Source: JAOSJT01 sp035362335 | Lineage (GTDB): Bacteria; Bacteroidota; Ignavibacteria; SZUA-365 | Direction of reading: 5' to 3' | Assembly (NCBI GenBank): GCA_035362335.1 | Contig: DAOSDL010000007.1 | Coordinates: 62,001-126,000 of the forward strand | Length of the DNA stretch: 64,000 nt | Shown here: positions 7,453-16,570 of the stretch, piece by piece | How positions within the stretch are numbered: position 1 is the stretch's first letter | Layout: the number at the start of each line of letters is the position of its first letter | Notes under the pieces: model-generated | What the model saw: only the letters and a program-made list of their open reading frames with translations | Databases searched by the model: none | What the model was told of the DNA's origin: nothing | Program-made: the position numbers and the translations under genes

Positions 7453-8951
7453 GGCTGCGCTCCCAGCATGGCGTTGATGTATTCGGTGGGATCGAGCAGT
7501 TGTCGCGCGGCGGTATCGGTAACCGAGAATACCCACTCCGCCCCAACGCCCATCAGCACGGTGACGAGAGCGAGTGCGATGATGGGCGTGAGCAATGCCG
7601 CGCGCTCCGCGCCTGCCACCACGCGAACTTCGCTTCCTTCGCCAGCCGCCGGAGCGGGTTTCCAGAATGCTTCGCCCCAGATTTTCGTCATGGAGAACAA
7701 CGTGAGCACGCTCACACCCAGCGCCACGGCGGCGATGGTCATGCTCCGCGCATCGAGTGCAGCTTTCACCAGGGCGAATTTCGCGAAAAATCCCGACAGG
7801 GGCGGAAATCCCGCCAGCGAAAATGCCAACACAACAAAGAGTAATGACAGTAGAGGCGCGGCGCGGAACAGTCCGCCAAGCTTTTTCAATTCCGTTCCGC
7901 CCTGTATCCGCTCGATGTACCCGGTGACAAGAAACAACGCGGCCTTGGCTATCGCCACGTGTACGAGAAAATACAACGCGCCCGAGACGGCCAACGCGCT
8001 CATCAATCCCAGAGCCATCAACGCGTAGCCGATCTGACTGACGATGTGGAAAGACAACAGCCGCCGCATCTCGCCCTGCGCGATGGCTCCCAACACGCCT
8101 GTCACCATGGTGGCTCCTGCCAGCACGAGGAAGAGTGTGGCGTACATGGCATCGTCCCGCGGCAATAGCAGCGTTGCCACGCGCAGAAGGGCGTACACGC
8201 CAACCTTCGTCAGCAACCCGGAGAATATGGCCGTGACTGCCACGGGTGGCACGTGGTAGGAATCCGGCAACCAGAAGAAAAACGGAAACACCGCCGCTTT
8301 GATGAAAAAGGCGATGAGCAACGCCATCGATCCCATATGCAACAGTGTGGACTCCGGAGCTTGGGCGATTTTCACCGCGAGATCGGCCATGTTCAATGTG
8401 CCGGTCTTTCCATACAACACACCGATGCCGATAAGGAAGAGCACCGAGGAAAACAGATTCATCACCACATATTTCACCGCACCCTCGAGCTGTGCCTGTT
8501 CATTGCCCAACACCATCAGTACGAAGGAGGCGATGAGCATCACCTCGAACCACACGTAGAGATTGAACAGGTCGCCGGTGGAAAACGCGCCCGAAACGCC
8601 CATCAGCAGAATATGCAGGAGACGGAAATATCCCTGACGCTGCCTCTCGGCGTCGATCGCGGAAATGGAATACACCGTGATCGCAAAACCGAGGACGCCG
8701 GTCATCACCAGCAGCAACGCGCTCGCACTGTCCACCGCCATGCTGATGCCGAAGGGCGCCTGCCACGCACCCACGTGCAGCACCTGTACTCCGCTCGTCT
8801 GCGCGCGCCAGAGCAGCACAGCGGTGGAGAGCAGGTGCAGGAGACTGCCACCGATCGCGAAGCCGCGTTGGGCCGTGAGCGAGCGGCGGAACAACGTCGA
8901 CAACGAGGCGGACGCGAGTGGAATGAGCACGGGGAGCAGCGGCAGTATCAT
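7449..8951 (-). CDS. mrpD: Na+/H+ antiporter subunit D
   Basis: The protein has 500 residues, normal for MrpD, with about 14 transmembrane helices and a proton-conducting membrane transporter domain homologous to NuoM/NuoN. Characteristic parts include GDLFNLYVWFEVML, with the key membrane Glu, and the lysine-containing IAFFIKAAVFPFFFWLPDSYHVPP helix. It forms one of the two ion channels of the Mrp complex. Its start overlaps the end of mrpC and its stop overlaps mrpE. Confidence 0.95.
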   Translation of the reverse strand: MILPLLPVLIPLASASLSTLFRRSLTAQRGFAIGGSLLHLLSTAVLLWRAQTSGVQVLHVGAWQAPFGISMAVDSASALLLVMTGVLGFAITVYSISAIDAERQRQGYFRLLHILLMGVSGAFSTGDLFNLYVWFEVMLIASFVLMVLGNEQAQLEGAVKYVVMNLFSSVLFLIGIGVLYGKTGTLNMADLAVKIAQAPESTLLHMGSMALLIAFFIKAAVFPFFFWLPDSYHVPPVAVTAIFSGLLTKVGVYALLRVATLLLPRDDAMYATLFLVLAGATMVTGVLGAIAQGEMRRLLSFHIVSQIGYALMALGLMSALAVSGALYFLVHVAIAKAALFLVTGYIERIQGGTELKKLGGLFRAAPLLSLLFVVLAFSLAGFPPLSGFFAKFALVKAALDARSMTIAAVALGVSVLTLFSMTKIWGEAFWKPAPAAGEGSEVRVVAGAERAALLTPIIALALVTVLMGVGAEWVFSVTDTAARQLLDPTEYINAMLGAQP

Positions 8952-9295
8952 GACTCCTCCTCCCGCAACTTGTCCAGATCGTCATGTCCACTCGCCTGAT
9001 ACACGCGCTTGGTGAGTACGAGAAAGAAGGCGAACACACCGAAGCTGATCACGATGGCGGTGAGAATCAGCGCCTGCGGCAGGGGATCGGCGTACGGCGA
9101 CTGCAGGGCGCTGGCTCCATCCTTGACGATGGGAGGCGCCGCGCGATGCAGGCCGTTCGTGATGAACAGCAGCAGATTCGCCGCATGTCCGATCAGTATC
9201 AATCCGAGTACCAGGCGTACAAGATTCCGCCGTAACAGCAGATACACACCGGCCGCAAACAACAATCCACTCAATATGGCGAGCAGTGATGCCAT
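8948..9295 (-). CDS. mrpC: Na+/H+ antiporter subunit C
   Basis: The protein has 115 residues and is homologous to NuoK. It has three helices, with VRLVLGLILIGHAANLLLF in helix 2 and LPQALILTAIVISFGVFAF in helix 3. The start is ATG 9295, overlapping the mrpB stop (TGATG); the upstream open frame is not part of the gene. It sits between MrpA and MrpD in the membrane complex. Confidence 0.93.
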   Translation of the reverse strand: MASLLAILSGLLFAAGVYLLLRRNLVRLVLGLILIGHAANLLLFITNGLHRAAPPIVKDGASALQSPYADPLPQALILTAIVISFGVFAFFLVLTKRVYQASGHDDLDKLREEES

Positions 9296-9720
9296 CAGCG
9301 TTTCTCGTTGAATTCGGCCAAGGTGAAAAAAATGGTCAGCGTGAAGCCGATGACGGTGAAAAACACACCGATATCGAACAGCAACGGTGTTCCCAGAGGA
9401 ACGCTCCCGAGCAAGGGCAGCACAAGCACCGCCCATTCTCCGCTCATGAACGGTCTGCCGCTGGCAAGTGCGGGCAGCCCGCTGCCAATGGCCACGAGTA
9501 TCCCGAGGGATGAAAGCAGGCGCGGGGAAATGCGCAGCTGGCGTTGTGCCACAGCCAATCCTTCCGCCATCGCGACCAAGGTGACCGTGGCGGCGGCCAT
9601 CAGGCCTGCGATAAAGCCGCCGCCCGGGGCGTTGTGTCCGCGCAACAGCAGGACGATTGCCGAGAGCAGCATGAGCGTGGCCAGCGCGCGGGCGCCGATG
9701 CGGAGTATGACGGAATTCAT
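9295..9720 (-). CDS. mrpB: Na+/H+ antiporter subunit B
   Basis: The protein has 141 residues and four hydrophobic helices. The MnhB signature RGHNAPGGGFIAGL is at residues 27-40. ATG 9720 overlaps the 3' end of mrpA by 4 nt. It is part of the Mrp secondary antiporter used for Na+ efflux and pH homeostasis. Confidence 0.95.
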   Translation of the reverse strand: MNSVILRIGARALATLMLLSAIVLLLRGHNAPGGGFIAGLMAAATVTLVAMAEGLAVAQRQLRISPRLLSSLGILVAIGSGLPALASGRPFMSGEWAVLVLPLLGSVPLGTPLLFDIGVFFTVIGFTLTIFFTLAEFNEKR

Positions 9721-12020
9721 GCCCGTTTCTCCCGTTTCTTGAGTGGGAGTTTGATCATCGCATACACGCCGAGCGCTGCCACGGCCAGCACGGTGATTTC
9801 GCCGAGCGTATCCAACGCCCGGAAATCAACCAGAATCACATTGACCACATTTTTACCAAAGGCCTCCGGCACACTGTTGCGCGCGTGAAAATCCGATATG
9901 GACGGGTGCACCTGCACATCCGCTGCGAGCAACGCCAGCAGCGTCACCATGCCCCCTGCCGCCAAGGCCACGATGCCGTCACGGAACTGCGTCGCGCGCG
10001 AGGACATGGTGCTGAATTTCGGCAGGTGATACACCACGAGCACGAAAATGATGACTGTCAGCGTCTCGATCAGAATTTGCGTGATCGCCAAATCCGGCGC
10101 ACCGTAGTACAGGAAGATCAGCGACATGCCAAAGCCCACGACTCCGAGCGACACTACAGCGGACAAGCGGGTCCTGGAAAGCATGGCGCCCACGGTTGCG
10201 ACCACCATGATCAACAATACGCCCCATTCATGCAGGGCGACTGCTTCCAGTCTCTTGAGCATCGGTGCGGAAGGCACGCGGAGAAAGGCGAGCACCATGA
10301 GACCGAGAAACGCCAGCAGCACAATAATCATGTAGCTGCGCAAGTATCCGCTTTGCACAACGCGCGACAGCACCCCGGCCATCGATGGCAGATGCGCCAC
10401 CGACCGCTGATACCACGTGGAAGGCAACAGCCAGCGCGGCGGTGCGTAGGCCTCGGCGAAATCCCGCCCCTGACGGCGGAAATAAAAGAACAGTATGCCC
10501 AGCGCCACCGTGGCGATACTCAGCAACAACACGGGATTGATGCCATGCCAAAGTGCGAGCGACACCTCGATATGCTCGGCGCGGATGGCGGACACAGCGG
10601 GTTCTATCAGCAGGCGACCGGGCAGGGCGGGGAAAAGCCCGAACAGCAAGCCCAGTGCGCCGAGCAATAGCGGACCCAACCATAATGAAGGTGGACCCTC
10701 ATGCGTGCCAGCCGGCACTTCGCTGGCCTTGCCGAGGAACGGTCGAATTCCCACGATAACAGCCACCGCGATGGTGAGCGCATTGGCCAACACGCCGGCA
10801 AGCAACACGAGCGTGGAGACCTGCGGCGCCTGCATTTTCGCCTCGTACATCAACTCTTTGCTGATGAAGCCCAACAACGGCGGCACACCGGTCATGGACA
10901 ACGCGGCCAACGCCGCAGCTGTGGCCGTGATGGGCATGACCCGGCGCAGGCCACCGAGCGCGCGCACGTCGCGCGTTCCGGCCTCGTGATCTATGGAACC
11001 CGCAACCATGAACAAGGCGCCTTTGTACAGGGAATGCACGAGCAGAAACACCATCGCCGCTTTGGCCGCGAGATCCGTCCCGATGCCGAGCAGTAAGACC
11101 AGCGTGCCCAGTGCACTGACAGTGGAATACGCGAGCAGACGCTTGAGATCGGTTTGTGAGTACGCCACCGCGGCGGCCACGATCATAGTTACGGCCCCGG
11201 TGCTGGTCACGATGTAGTGCCAGAACTCCGTGCCACCGATGGCGGGACTCAGCCGTGCCAGTACGAACACGCCCGCCTTGACCATGGTCGCGGAATGGAG
11301 ATAGGCGCTCACTGGCGCGGGAGCGGCCATGGCGCCGGGCAGCCAGAACTGAAACGGCACCTGTGCGGATTTGGTGAACGCTCCGAGCAGAATGAGCAGC
11401 AACATCGGGAGATATAGATCACTCGCAACGATCGTCTCCCTGCTTTCGAGAATGCTGCTGAGTGTATAGCTGCCTGCGGTGTCACCAAGCAAAATCAATC
11501 CCGCCAGCAGGGCCAGGCCTCCCGCGCCGGTGATGAGCAGGGCTTGTAGAGCGGATTTGCGCGATTCTTCCTTCTCATGGTAATGGCCGATGAGCAAGTA
11601 AGAGGATATACTGGTCAACTCCCAGAACACGAACAAGGTCAGGATGTTCTCGGCAAGCACCACGCCGAGCATGGCCGCCATGAAGAGCAGGAGAAACGCG
11701 TAGAATCGTCCGAGGCGCGGATCGCCGTGCAGATATCCCTGCGCGTACACCAGCACCACGGCTCCAATAACCGTGATAAGAAGTGCGAACAGAACTCCGA
11801 GTCCGTCAAGGCGAAAGGCCAGCGCTATACCCAGCGATGGCACCCAGTCCACAGTTTCCAACAGGGGCGCACTCCCGCCCGCCAGGCTCAGCAACACCGC
11901 TGCCGATGCTAGCGGCGCCACCGATAGCACTGGGCCCGTGGCATTGCCGAGGACGCGGCGCAGCAGCGGCGCGGAGGCGGCAAGCAGCAGGGGAACGGCG
12001 ATGATGATCGTCAGTGGCAT
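9717..12020 (-). CDS. mrpA: Na+/H+ antiporter subunit A
   Basis: The protein has 767 residues, close to the usual 770-800. The N-terminal two thirds is a NuoL-like channel: FVFWELTSISSYLLIG carries the conserved Glu, and TKSAQVPFQFWLPGAMAAPAPVSAYLHSATMVKAG is the typical helix pair with Lys and His. The C-terminal part carries the MbhD/MbhE-like helices found fused in MrpA (GAPDLAITQILIETLTVIIFVLV). It is the first gene of a tightly overlapping operon. The promoter should lie in the 219-bp divergent gap at 12021-12239. Confidence 0.95.
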   Translation of the reverse strand: MPLTIIIAVPLLLAASAPLLRRVLGNATGPVLSVAPLASAAVLLSLAGGSAPLLETVDWVPSLGIALAFRLDGLGVLFALLITVIGAVVLVYAQGYLHGDPRLGRFYAFLLLFMAAMLGVVLAENILTLFVFWELTSISSYLLIGHYHEKEESRKSALQALLITGAGGLALLAGLILLGDTAGSYTLSSILESRETIVASDLYLPMLLLILLGAFTKSAQVPFQFWLPGAMAAPAPVSAYLHSATMVKAGVFVLARLSPAIGGTEFWHYIVTSTGAVTMIVAAAVAYSQTDLKRLLAYSTVSALGTLVLLLGIGTDLAAKAAMVFLLVHSLYKGALFMVAGSIDHEAGTRDVRALGGLRRVMPITATAAALAALSMTGVPPLLGFISKELMYEAKMQAPQVSTLVLLAGVLANALTIAVAVIVGIRPFLGKASEVPAGTHEGPPSLWLGPLLLGALGLLFGLFPALPGRLLIEPAVSAIRAEHIEVSLALWHGINPVLLLSIATVALGILFFYFRRQGRDFAEAYAPPRWLLPSTWYQRSVAHLPSMAGVLSRVVQSGYLRSYMIIVLLAFLGLMVLAFLRVPSAPMLKRLEAVALHEWGVLLIMVVATVGAMLSRTRLSAVVSLGVVGFGMSLIFLYYGAPDLAITQILIETLTVIIFVLVVYHLPKFSTMSSRATQFRDGIVALAAGGMVTLLALLAADVQVHPSISDFHARNSVPEAFGKNVVNVILVDFRALDTLGEITVLAVAALGVYAMIKLPLKKREKRA

Positions 12021-12239
12021 GAATTCCGCGAATAGTGATTGCTGATGGGCGCGTACCGCGTTGAAACCCTCGGCGGCGAAGAAAAAATAACACGAAATCG
12101 GCGGTTTTCGTTTCCGAACTCGAACGCTTCGTCGCAGAGTCCGCGGTCGATGTGGTATAAGGTGTCGTTTGTCACATTCCGCGCATGGCTATAAGTTACA
12201 CACTGGATCGACCCTTCCCACAGCTCCCACGGACAGCAC

Positions 12240-14450
12240 ATGGCAGCAGTATCCAAGCGTAAGAATCGCGACGCCACCGAAGCGCAACCCAACGCAACGA
12301 AAAAGCACAGCGTCGCTGGTCGCGGCGAGCTGGCGCTGCTTCTGGCTTTCGTGCTGTTCGTTGTGCTGCGCCTCCTCGCCGCGTTCATCGATGCCTCGGG
12401 CCTGCGGCTCTGGGGAATCGACATGTTCGCCTATCAGCCCTTGGGGTGGGAGTTGGTGACCGCATTGATCATTCCATTGCTGTTATTGCTTCCTCCGGTG
12501 AGGCGAGGCTTCGGCGGCCTGCTCGAGGATGCTCAAAGCCCTGCATCGCGAGGCGGCTTGCGCATGGTGCTGAGTGTGTTGACGCTTGTCGCTCTGGCTG
12601 TGCTGGCCTGGGAATTGCAGGTGGCCTATGCGTTTCTTGGCGATGGCGCGTATTACGCCACGGAGATTTTCCGCATCGCGGACGATCCTTCCTATAAAAC
12701 GGCTCTGGTGAAACCGACCTCCTGGTTGACAGGAACCTTCCTTCGCTGGCTGGCAGTCACCTTCCAACCGGAGAACGTGCGCTGGCCATTTCAGGTGGCT
12801 GGAAGCGCGGCAATGGTCGTGATGGTGGGGGGGGCACTGCTCCTGCTGCGACGGGCGCGGACGAGCGAGGTACTGTTGCTTGTCGGAAGCGCGCTGCTTT
12901 CGTCGGGGACGTTGATGTTTTTCGGGTATATCGAACTCTACGCGTTCGCCTACGCCTGCACCGCGCTGTACTTCATCGCGGCGTATCGATGTTTTCGCGG
13001 TGACGTAGCGGTGCTTCTCCCCGCGGTGTTTCTGGCCTTCGCCATCGCATTCAGCGCCTCGGCGGCGATATTCATACCGTCCTATCTCTTGTTGCTGCAC
13101 TGGAAGCTGCGGGGCGAGGAGGGGGGCTTTCCGCTGCGACGCGCAGCGGTGGTTCTGCTAATGCTTACACTGCTGGGCGTGATCGCGCTGTACTTCCTGC
13201 TCGGCGCATCGACCTACAATCCCTATGTCCTCGCGCTTGCGCCGGCGGAATTGGTGGAACAGGGTATTTATCGCGGCACGCAACATTATACCGTATTCAG
13301 CGGGGCGCATGTGATCGATGTGGTGAACGCGCTGCTGCTGAATGTCGGCGTGTGGCTCTTCGCCCTTCCAGTGCTGCTGTTTCTGTCGCGTGGACGTCTG
13401 CGCTGGATCGAACCGGCATTGCTGTTCGCGCTCGTCGCCGCTTCCGCCGGTGTTCTGCTGCTGTTCGTTGGCAACACCACGCTCGGACTTGCCCGCGATT
13501 GGGATTTGATGACCATCCCCGCGCTCGCGCTCACCTTCGCCGTTTCGATGCTGCTGCTCGAACTGGGCCGTGCGCGCGGCATCGTCCTGTCGCTGACCGT
13601 ACCCATGCTGCTGCTGGTGGCGCTCGGCAGCTCTTTCGGATGGCTGCGTCTCAATTTCGATGAGGACGCTTCCGCGCGGCGCCTGGCCGACATACTGCGT
13701 CGAGACAAGGACGTGCTGCTGCCGCTCAACACGTACACGGGTTTGGAAAACCTCCGCAAATTCCACTATTCGAAGCGCGATGCCGCCCGGCAACGCGACG
13801 TGTTGCGCTCCATGGCCGAGACCGGCGTGCAACGCATCGACACCTGGGCCAAGTATGCGGCATTGATTGTGGAGATGAGCGATGCTTCCGCACGCGCAAG
13901 GGAATACGAATGGCTGTTCGATCAATTCGCGCGGGAGTATCGCCAGCCGGCGCGGGAGGGAAGCAGTGCCTGGATCGATGCGCGAAGCTTGCGTGAAAAC
14001 CTCACGAAATCGCTGCTTTTCGGTTTGCAAACCGCGGATGTGGAGGTGACACAGCGTTACCTGGCCGTGCTTAAGCCGCTGGTGCCCTCGTGGCGCGAAG
14101 CGGCGTTGCTGGATGCGTACCTCACACCGGGCATCACCATCGAGCGCATCGCCGAGGCCGCACGGCTGGCGGTGGACGACAGCACTGCTGATGCGTCTCT
14201 GCAACTCGCCGCAGCGCGCGTGCACACGCAGGCCTCGCAGTGGCTCCTCGCTGCGGAGTACTACGAGCGGTCGCTGCAACGCGACGCGCGCAGTTATCCC
14301 GTGGTGTACATGGAACTTGCAGGAGTGTATATCGAGCGCCTGAACGATCTCGTCGCGGCCGAACGCGTTCTCCGTCGTTGCGTTCGTGAAGTACCCGCAT
14401 CGCCCGAGGCCGCTCAGGCCGGTGAACTGCTCTCGCGCCTGGGGGTGTGA
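12240..14450 (+). CDS. Multi-pass membrane protein with C-terminal TPR-like domain
   Basis: The protein has 736 residues. Residues about 28-470 contain roughly 11-12 hydrophobic helices. The first long loop after helix 3 has FLGDGAYYATEIFRIADD. An acidic motif in such a loop is what GT-C glycosyltransferases of the PMT/ArnT type show, but I cannot confirm that family. Residues about 480-736 are soluble and helical; the end (ASQWLLAAEYYERSLQRDAR..YMELAGVYIERLNDLVAAERVL) reads as TPR repeats. The ATG has no clear Shine-Dalgarno, so the start is uncertain. It is divergent from mrpA and has no clear functional neighbour. Confidence 0.75.
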   Translation: MAAVSKRKNRDATEAQPNATKKHSVAGRGELALLLAFVLFVVLRLLAAFIDASGLRLWGIDMFAYQPLGWELVTALIIPLLLLLPPVRRGFGGLLEDAQSPASRGGLRMVLSVLTLVALAVLAWELQVAYAFLGDGAYYATEIFRIADDPSYKTALVKPTSWLTGTFLRWLAVTFQPENVRWPFQVAGSAAMVVMVGGALLLLRRARTSEVLLLVGSALLSSGTLMFFGYIELYAFAYACTALYFIAAYRCFRGDVAVLLPAVFLAFAIAFSASAAIFIPSYLLLLHWKLRGEEGGFPLRRAAVVLLMLTLLGVIALYFLLGASTYNPYVLALAPAELVEQGIYRGTQHYTVFSGAHVIDVVNALLLNVGVWLFALPVLLFLSRGRLRWIEPALLFALVAASAGVLLLFVGNTTLGLARDWDLMTIPALALTFAVSMLLLELGRARGIVLSLTVPMLLLVALGSSFGWLRLNFDEDASARRLADILRRDKDVLLPLNTYTGLENLRKFHYSKRDAARQRDVLRSMAETGVQRIDTWAKYAALIVEMSDASARAREYEWLFDQFAREYRQPAREGSSAWIDARSLRENLTKSLLFGLQTADVEVTQRYLAVLKPLVPSWREAALLDAYLTPGITIERIAEAARLAVDDSTADASLQLAAARVHTQASQWLLAAEYYERSLQRDARSYPVVYMELAGVYIERLNDLVAAERVLRRCVREVPASPEAAQAGELLSRLGV

Positions 14451-14559
14451 GTCCGCATCCGCGTCGCGCTTCAGCCATTCTCACAATCTTCTAACACGCC
14501 GCCTCGTCTGTGTTGGCTATTTTTCCTGTGGCAATCACGAACGCACTCAGGAGCAACGC

Positions 14560-15864
14560 ATGCGCGGCACGGTTTTTATCGGATTATTTCTCCTGCTCAT
14601 CGTCGCGGCGCCACTTGTGGCCCAGCGTGGGGAATTGGAAAAGGGCAACGTGATCTTCATTCACCCCGACGGAAGTGGTGTGGGAATGTGGGGCGCGTTG
14701 CGCCTTTTGGAGAAGGGACCCGATGGCTATCTGCACTGGGATGGCATGCAGCGCATGGGGCTGTACCGCGGCCATCAGCGCAATTCCACCAACAGCAGCT
14801 CGCATGCGGGCGGTACGGTGCACGCCTTCGGTGTGAAAGTGGATTACGATACTTACGGCCATGTACCCGGCAAGCCCGTTCGGGCCAGATCGGGCAAGCA
14901 CGAGTCCATCATGGTCGAAGCGCAGCGTGCAGGAATCGCCGTGGGTGTGATCAACAGTGGTCATCTTGCCGAGCCGGGAACCGGGGTGTTTCTCGCAAGC
15001 GCCTTTGACCGCGATGCGACGGATACCATCACCGCGGGTATCATCGCGAGCGGGGCCGAGGTCATTCTGGGCGGCGGGGAAATCTTGCTGCTGCCCGAAG
15101 GTGTGCGCGGGAGGCATGGTTCCACGGGTGTGCGCAAAGACGGACGGAACATTCTCGAAGAAGCCCGGGCGGCAGGATACACCATCGTCTACACGCGTGA
15201 AGAGTTGCTTGCGCTGCCGGGCAACACGGGCAAGCTGCTGGGCGTCTTTGCGGCGAAACACACCTTCAATGATCGCAGCGAAGAAGATCTCGCCGCCGCC
15301 GGTCTGCCACTGTACGCTCCGGAAGCGCCGACGTTGGCAGAGATGACGGCAGTGGCGTTGCGACTCCTTTCCGCTGGTAACCGTCGCTTCTTCCTCGTCG
15401 TGGAAGAGGAGGGCTCCGACAACTTCGCCAACGACAACAACGCGCGCGGCGCGCTCACTGCTCTCGCGCGGGCGGATGAGGCGATTGGCGTGGCCATGGA
15501 TTTCATCGCGACCACACCCGGCACCCTCTTGCTCACCGCGGCAGATAGCGACGCGGGCGGCATGCAAGTGTGGGCGGTGCGCGACGAGGCGGACTTCGAG
15601 CGACCGCTGCCGGTGGTTTCGGACAACGGCGCACCGCTGGACGGTCGAGACGGCACGGCAACGTTGCCTTTCGTGGCCGCGCCCGACGCCACAGGCGTGA
15701 AGCTCCGCTTCGGTATTGCCTGGGCAGCCGAGGACGATGTGATGGGAGCCATTCTCGCGCGCGCGCATGGTATGAACGCGCAGTATTTGCCGCTGAATGT
15801 GGACAACACCGATCTGTATCGGCTCATGTATCGCACCTTGTTCGGGAAAGTACTCGAACCTTGA
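14560..15864 (+). CDS. Secreted alkaline-phosphatase-superfamily protein with altered metal site
   Basis: The protein has 434 residues. AGGAG at 14549-14553 precedes ATG 14560, and a signal peptide of about 21 residues ends LVAQ. The fold is that of PhoA-type alkaline phosphatase: NVIFIHPDGSG aligns with the first metal Asp loop, NSSSHAGGTVHAFGVK with the DSAATATA nucleophile loop, FFLVVEEEGSD with the Glu/Asp metal loop, and LLTAADSDAGGM with the ADHxH loop. The nucleophile Ser appears kept. The His four residues after the second Asp is Asn, the His after the third Asp is Ser, and the late His of the HTG motif is not found. The protein is probably periplasmic, with different metal use or changed activity. 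Confidence 0.8.
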   Translation: MRGTVFIGLFLLLIVAAPLVAQRGELEKGNVIFIHPDGSGVGMWGALRLLEKGPDGYLHWDGMQRMGLYRGHQRNSTNSSSHAGGTVHAFGVKVDYDTYGHVPGKPVRARSGKHESIMVEAQRAGIAVGVINSGHLAEPGTGVFLASAFDRDATDTITAGIIASGAEVILGGGEILLLPEGVRGRHGSTGVRKDGRNILEEARAAGYTIVYTREELLALPGNTGKLLGVFAAKHTFNDRSEEDLAAAGLPLYAPEAPTLAEMTAVALRLLSAGNRRFFLVVEEEGSDNFANDNNARGALTALARADEAIGVAMDFIATTPGTLLLTAADSDAGGMQVWAVRDEADFERPLPVVSDNGAPLDGRDGTATLPFVAAPDATGVKLRFGIAWAAEDDVMGAILARAHGMNAQYLPLNVDNTDLYRLMYRTLFGKVLEP

Positions 15865-15990
15865 CACCGCGTGCTGGCGAGCTGGCGTTACGAATGCACA
15901 AGAGTTGCCTCTCCGATTCTCGTATGCTATATTTCCGCTTCGGGGCGTTGGGCACCCGACAACAAGCACACCTCAGTAACGGAGTGGAAC

Positions 15991-16488
15991 ATGAGTCAGA
16001 CCAAAGATCATCTGAAAGAGGCGTTCGCGGGAGAGAGCCAGGCGAATCAGAAGTATCGCGCGTTTGCGCGCAAGGCCGAGCGTGACGGATTTCCCAACAT
16101 TGCGCGCCTTTTCCGTACCACCGCCGAGGCCGAGCGCATTCACGCCGAAGGCCATCTCGTCGCGCTCGAGGGCATAGGCAGCACGGTGGAGAATCTCAGG
16201 GCCGCTATCGACGGCGAGACCTACGAATACAAGGAAATGTACCCCCCGATGCTCGAGGAGGCCGAAGCCGTGGCGCATCGCGCGCGCACCATGTTCGGTT
16301 ACGCGGTCAAGGCCGAGGAAGTACATGCCAAGCTCTACGCGCTCGCTCTCGAGGCAGCGGCGCAGGGGAAGGATCTCGAAGTGGTCGACTTCTATCTCTG
16401 CCCCGTGTGCGGTCACATCGAGTTCGGTACCGCACCCGGCGAGTGTCCCATCTGCGGGTTGAAAGGCGAGAAATTCATCACCATTTGA
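15991..16488 (+). CDS. rbr: Rubrerythrin
   Basis: The protein has 165 residues. GGAG precedes ATG 15991. The N-terminal four-helix ferritin-like domain has diiron ligands in GESQANQKY, TAEAERIHAEGH and VKAEEVHAKLYALAL. The C-terminal rubredoxin-like domain has CPVCG and CPICG pairs. Rubrerythrins reduce hydrogen peroxide with electrons from rubredoxin or NADH oxidoreductases in the cytoplasm, protecting anaerobic or microaerophilic cells. The gene is followed by the hairpin at 16534-16567. Confidence 0.93.
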   Translation: MSQTKDHLKEAFAGESQANQKYRAFARKAERDGFPNIARLFRTTAEAERIHAEGHLVALEGIGSTVENLRAAIDGETYEYKEMYPPMLEEAEAVAHRARTMFGYAVKAEEVHAKLYALALEAAAQGKDLEVVDFYLCPVCGHIEFGTAPGECPICGLKGEKFITI

Positions 16489-16533
16489 GTGCGCTCGCCA
16501 TACGATCATCGCGCACACACGCTTTGCACCATC

Positions 16534-16567
16534 ACCTCCTGTCCGTTAGATTGAGCGGACAGGAGGT
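16534..16567 (+). promoter_or_regulatory. 12-bp perfect stem-loop covering the Shine-Dalgarno of the biotin ligase gene
   Basis: ACCTCCTGTCCG at 16534-16545 is perfectly complementary to CGGACAGGAGGT at 16556-16567, with a 10-nt loop. The right arm contains AGGAGG, the ribosome binding site of the gene that starts at 16571. In RNA the stem would hide that site. It could also serve as a terminator for rubrerythrin, but no T-tract follows, or as an operator. Control of translation is inferred from the structure. Confidence 0.55.
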
Positions 16568-16570
16568 TCT

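Noticed and set aside
7186..8028. 280-residue plus-strand frame across mrpD and mrpE
   Set aside because: It is a shadow of well-supported Mrp genes on the minus strand.
15189..15836. 215-residue minus-strand frame inside the phosphatase gene
   Set aside because: It has Ser/Arg-rich shadow composition and is entirely inside a gene with clear domain motifs on the other strand.
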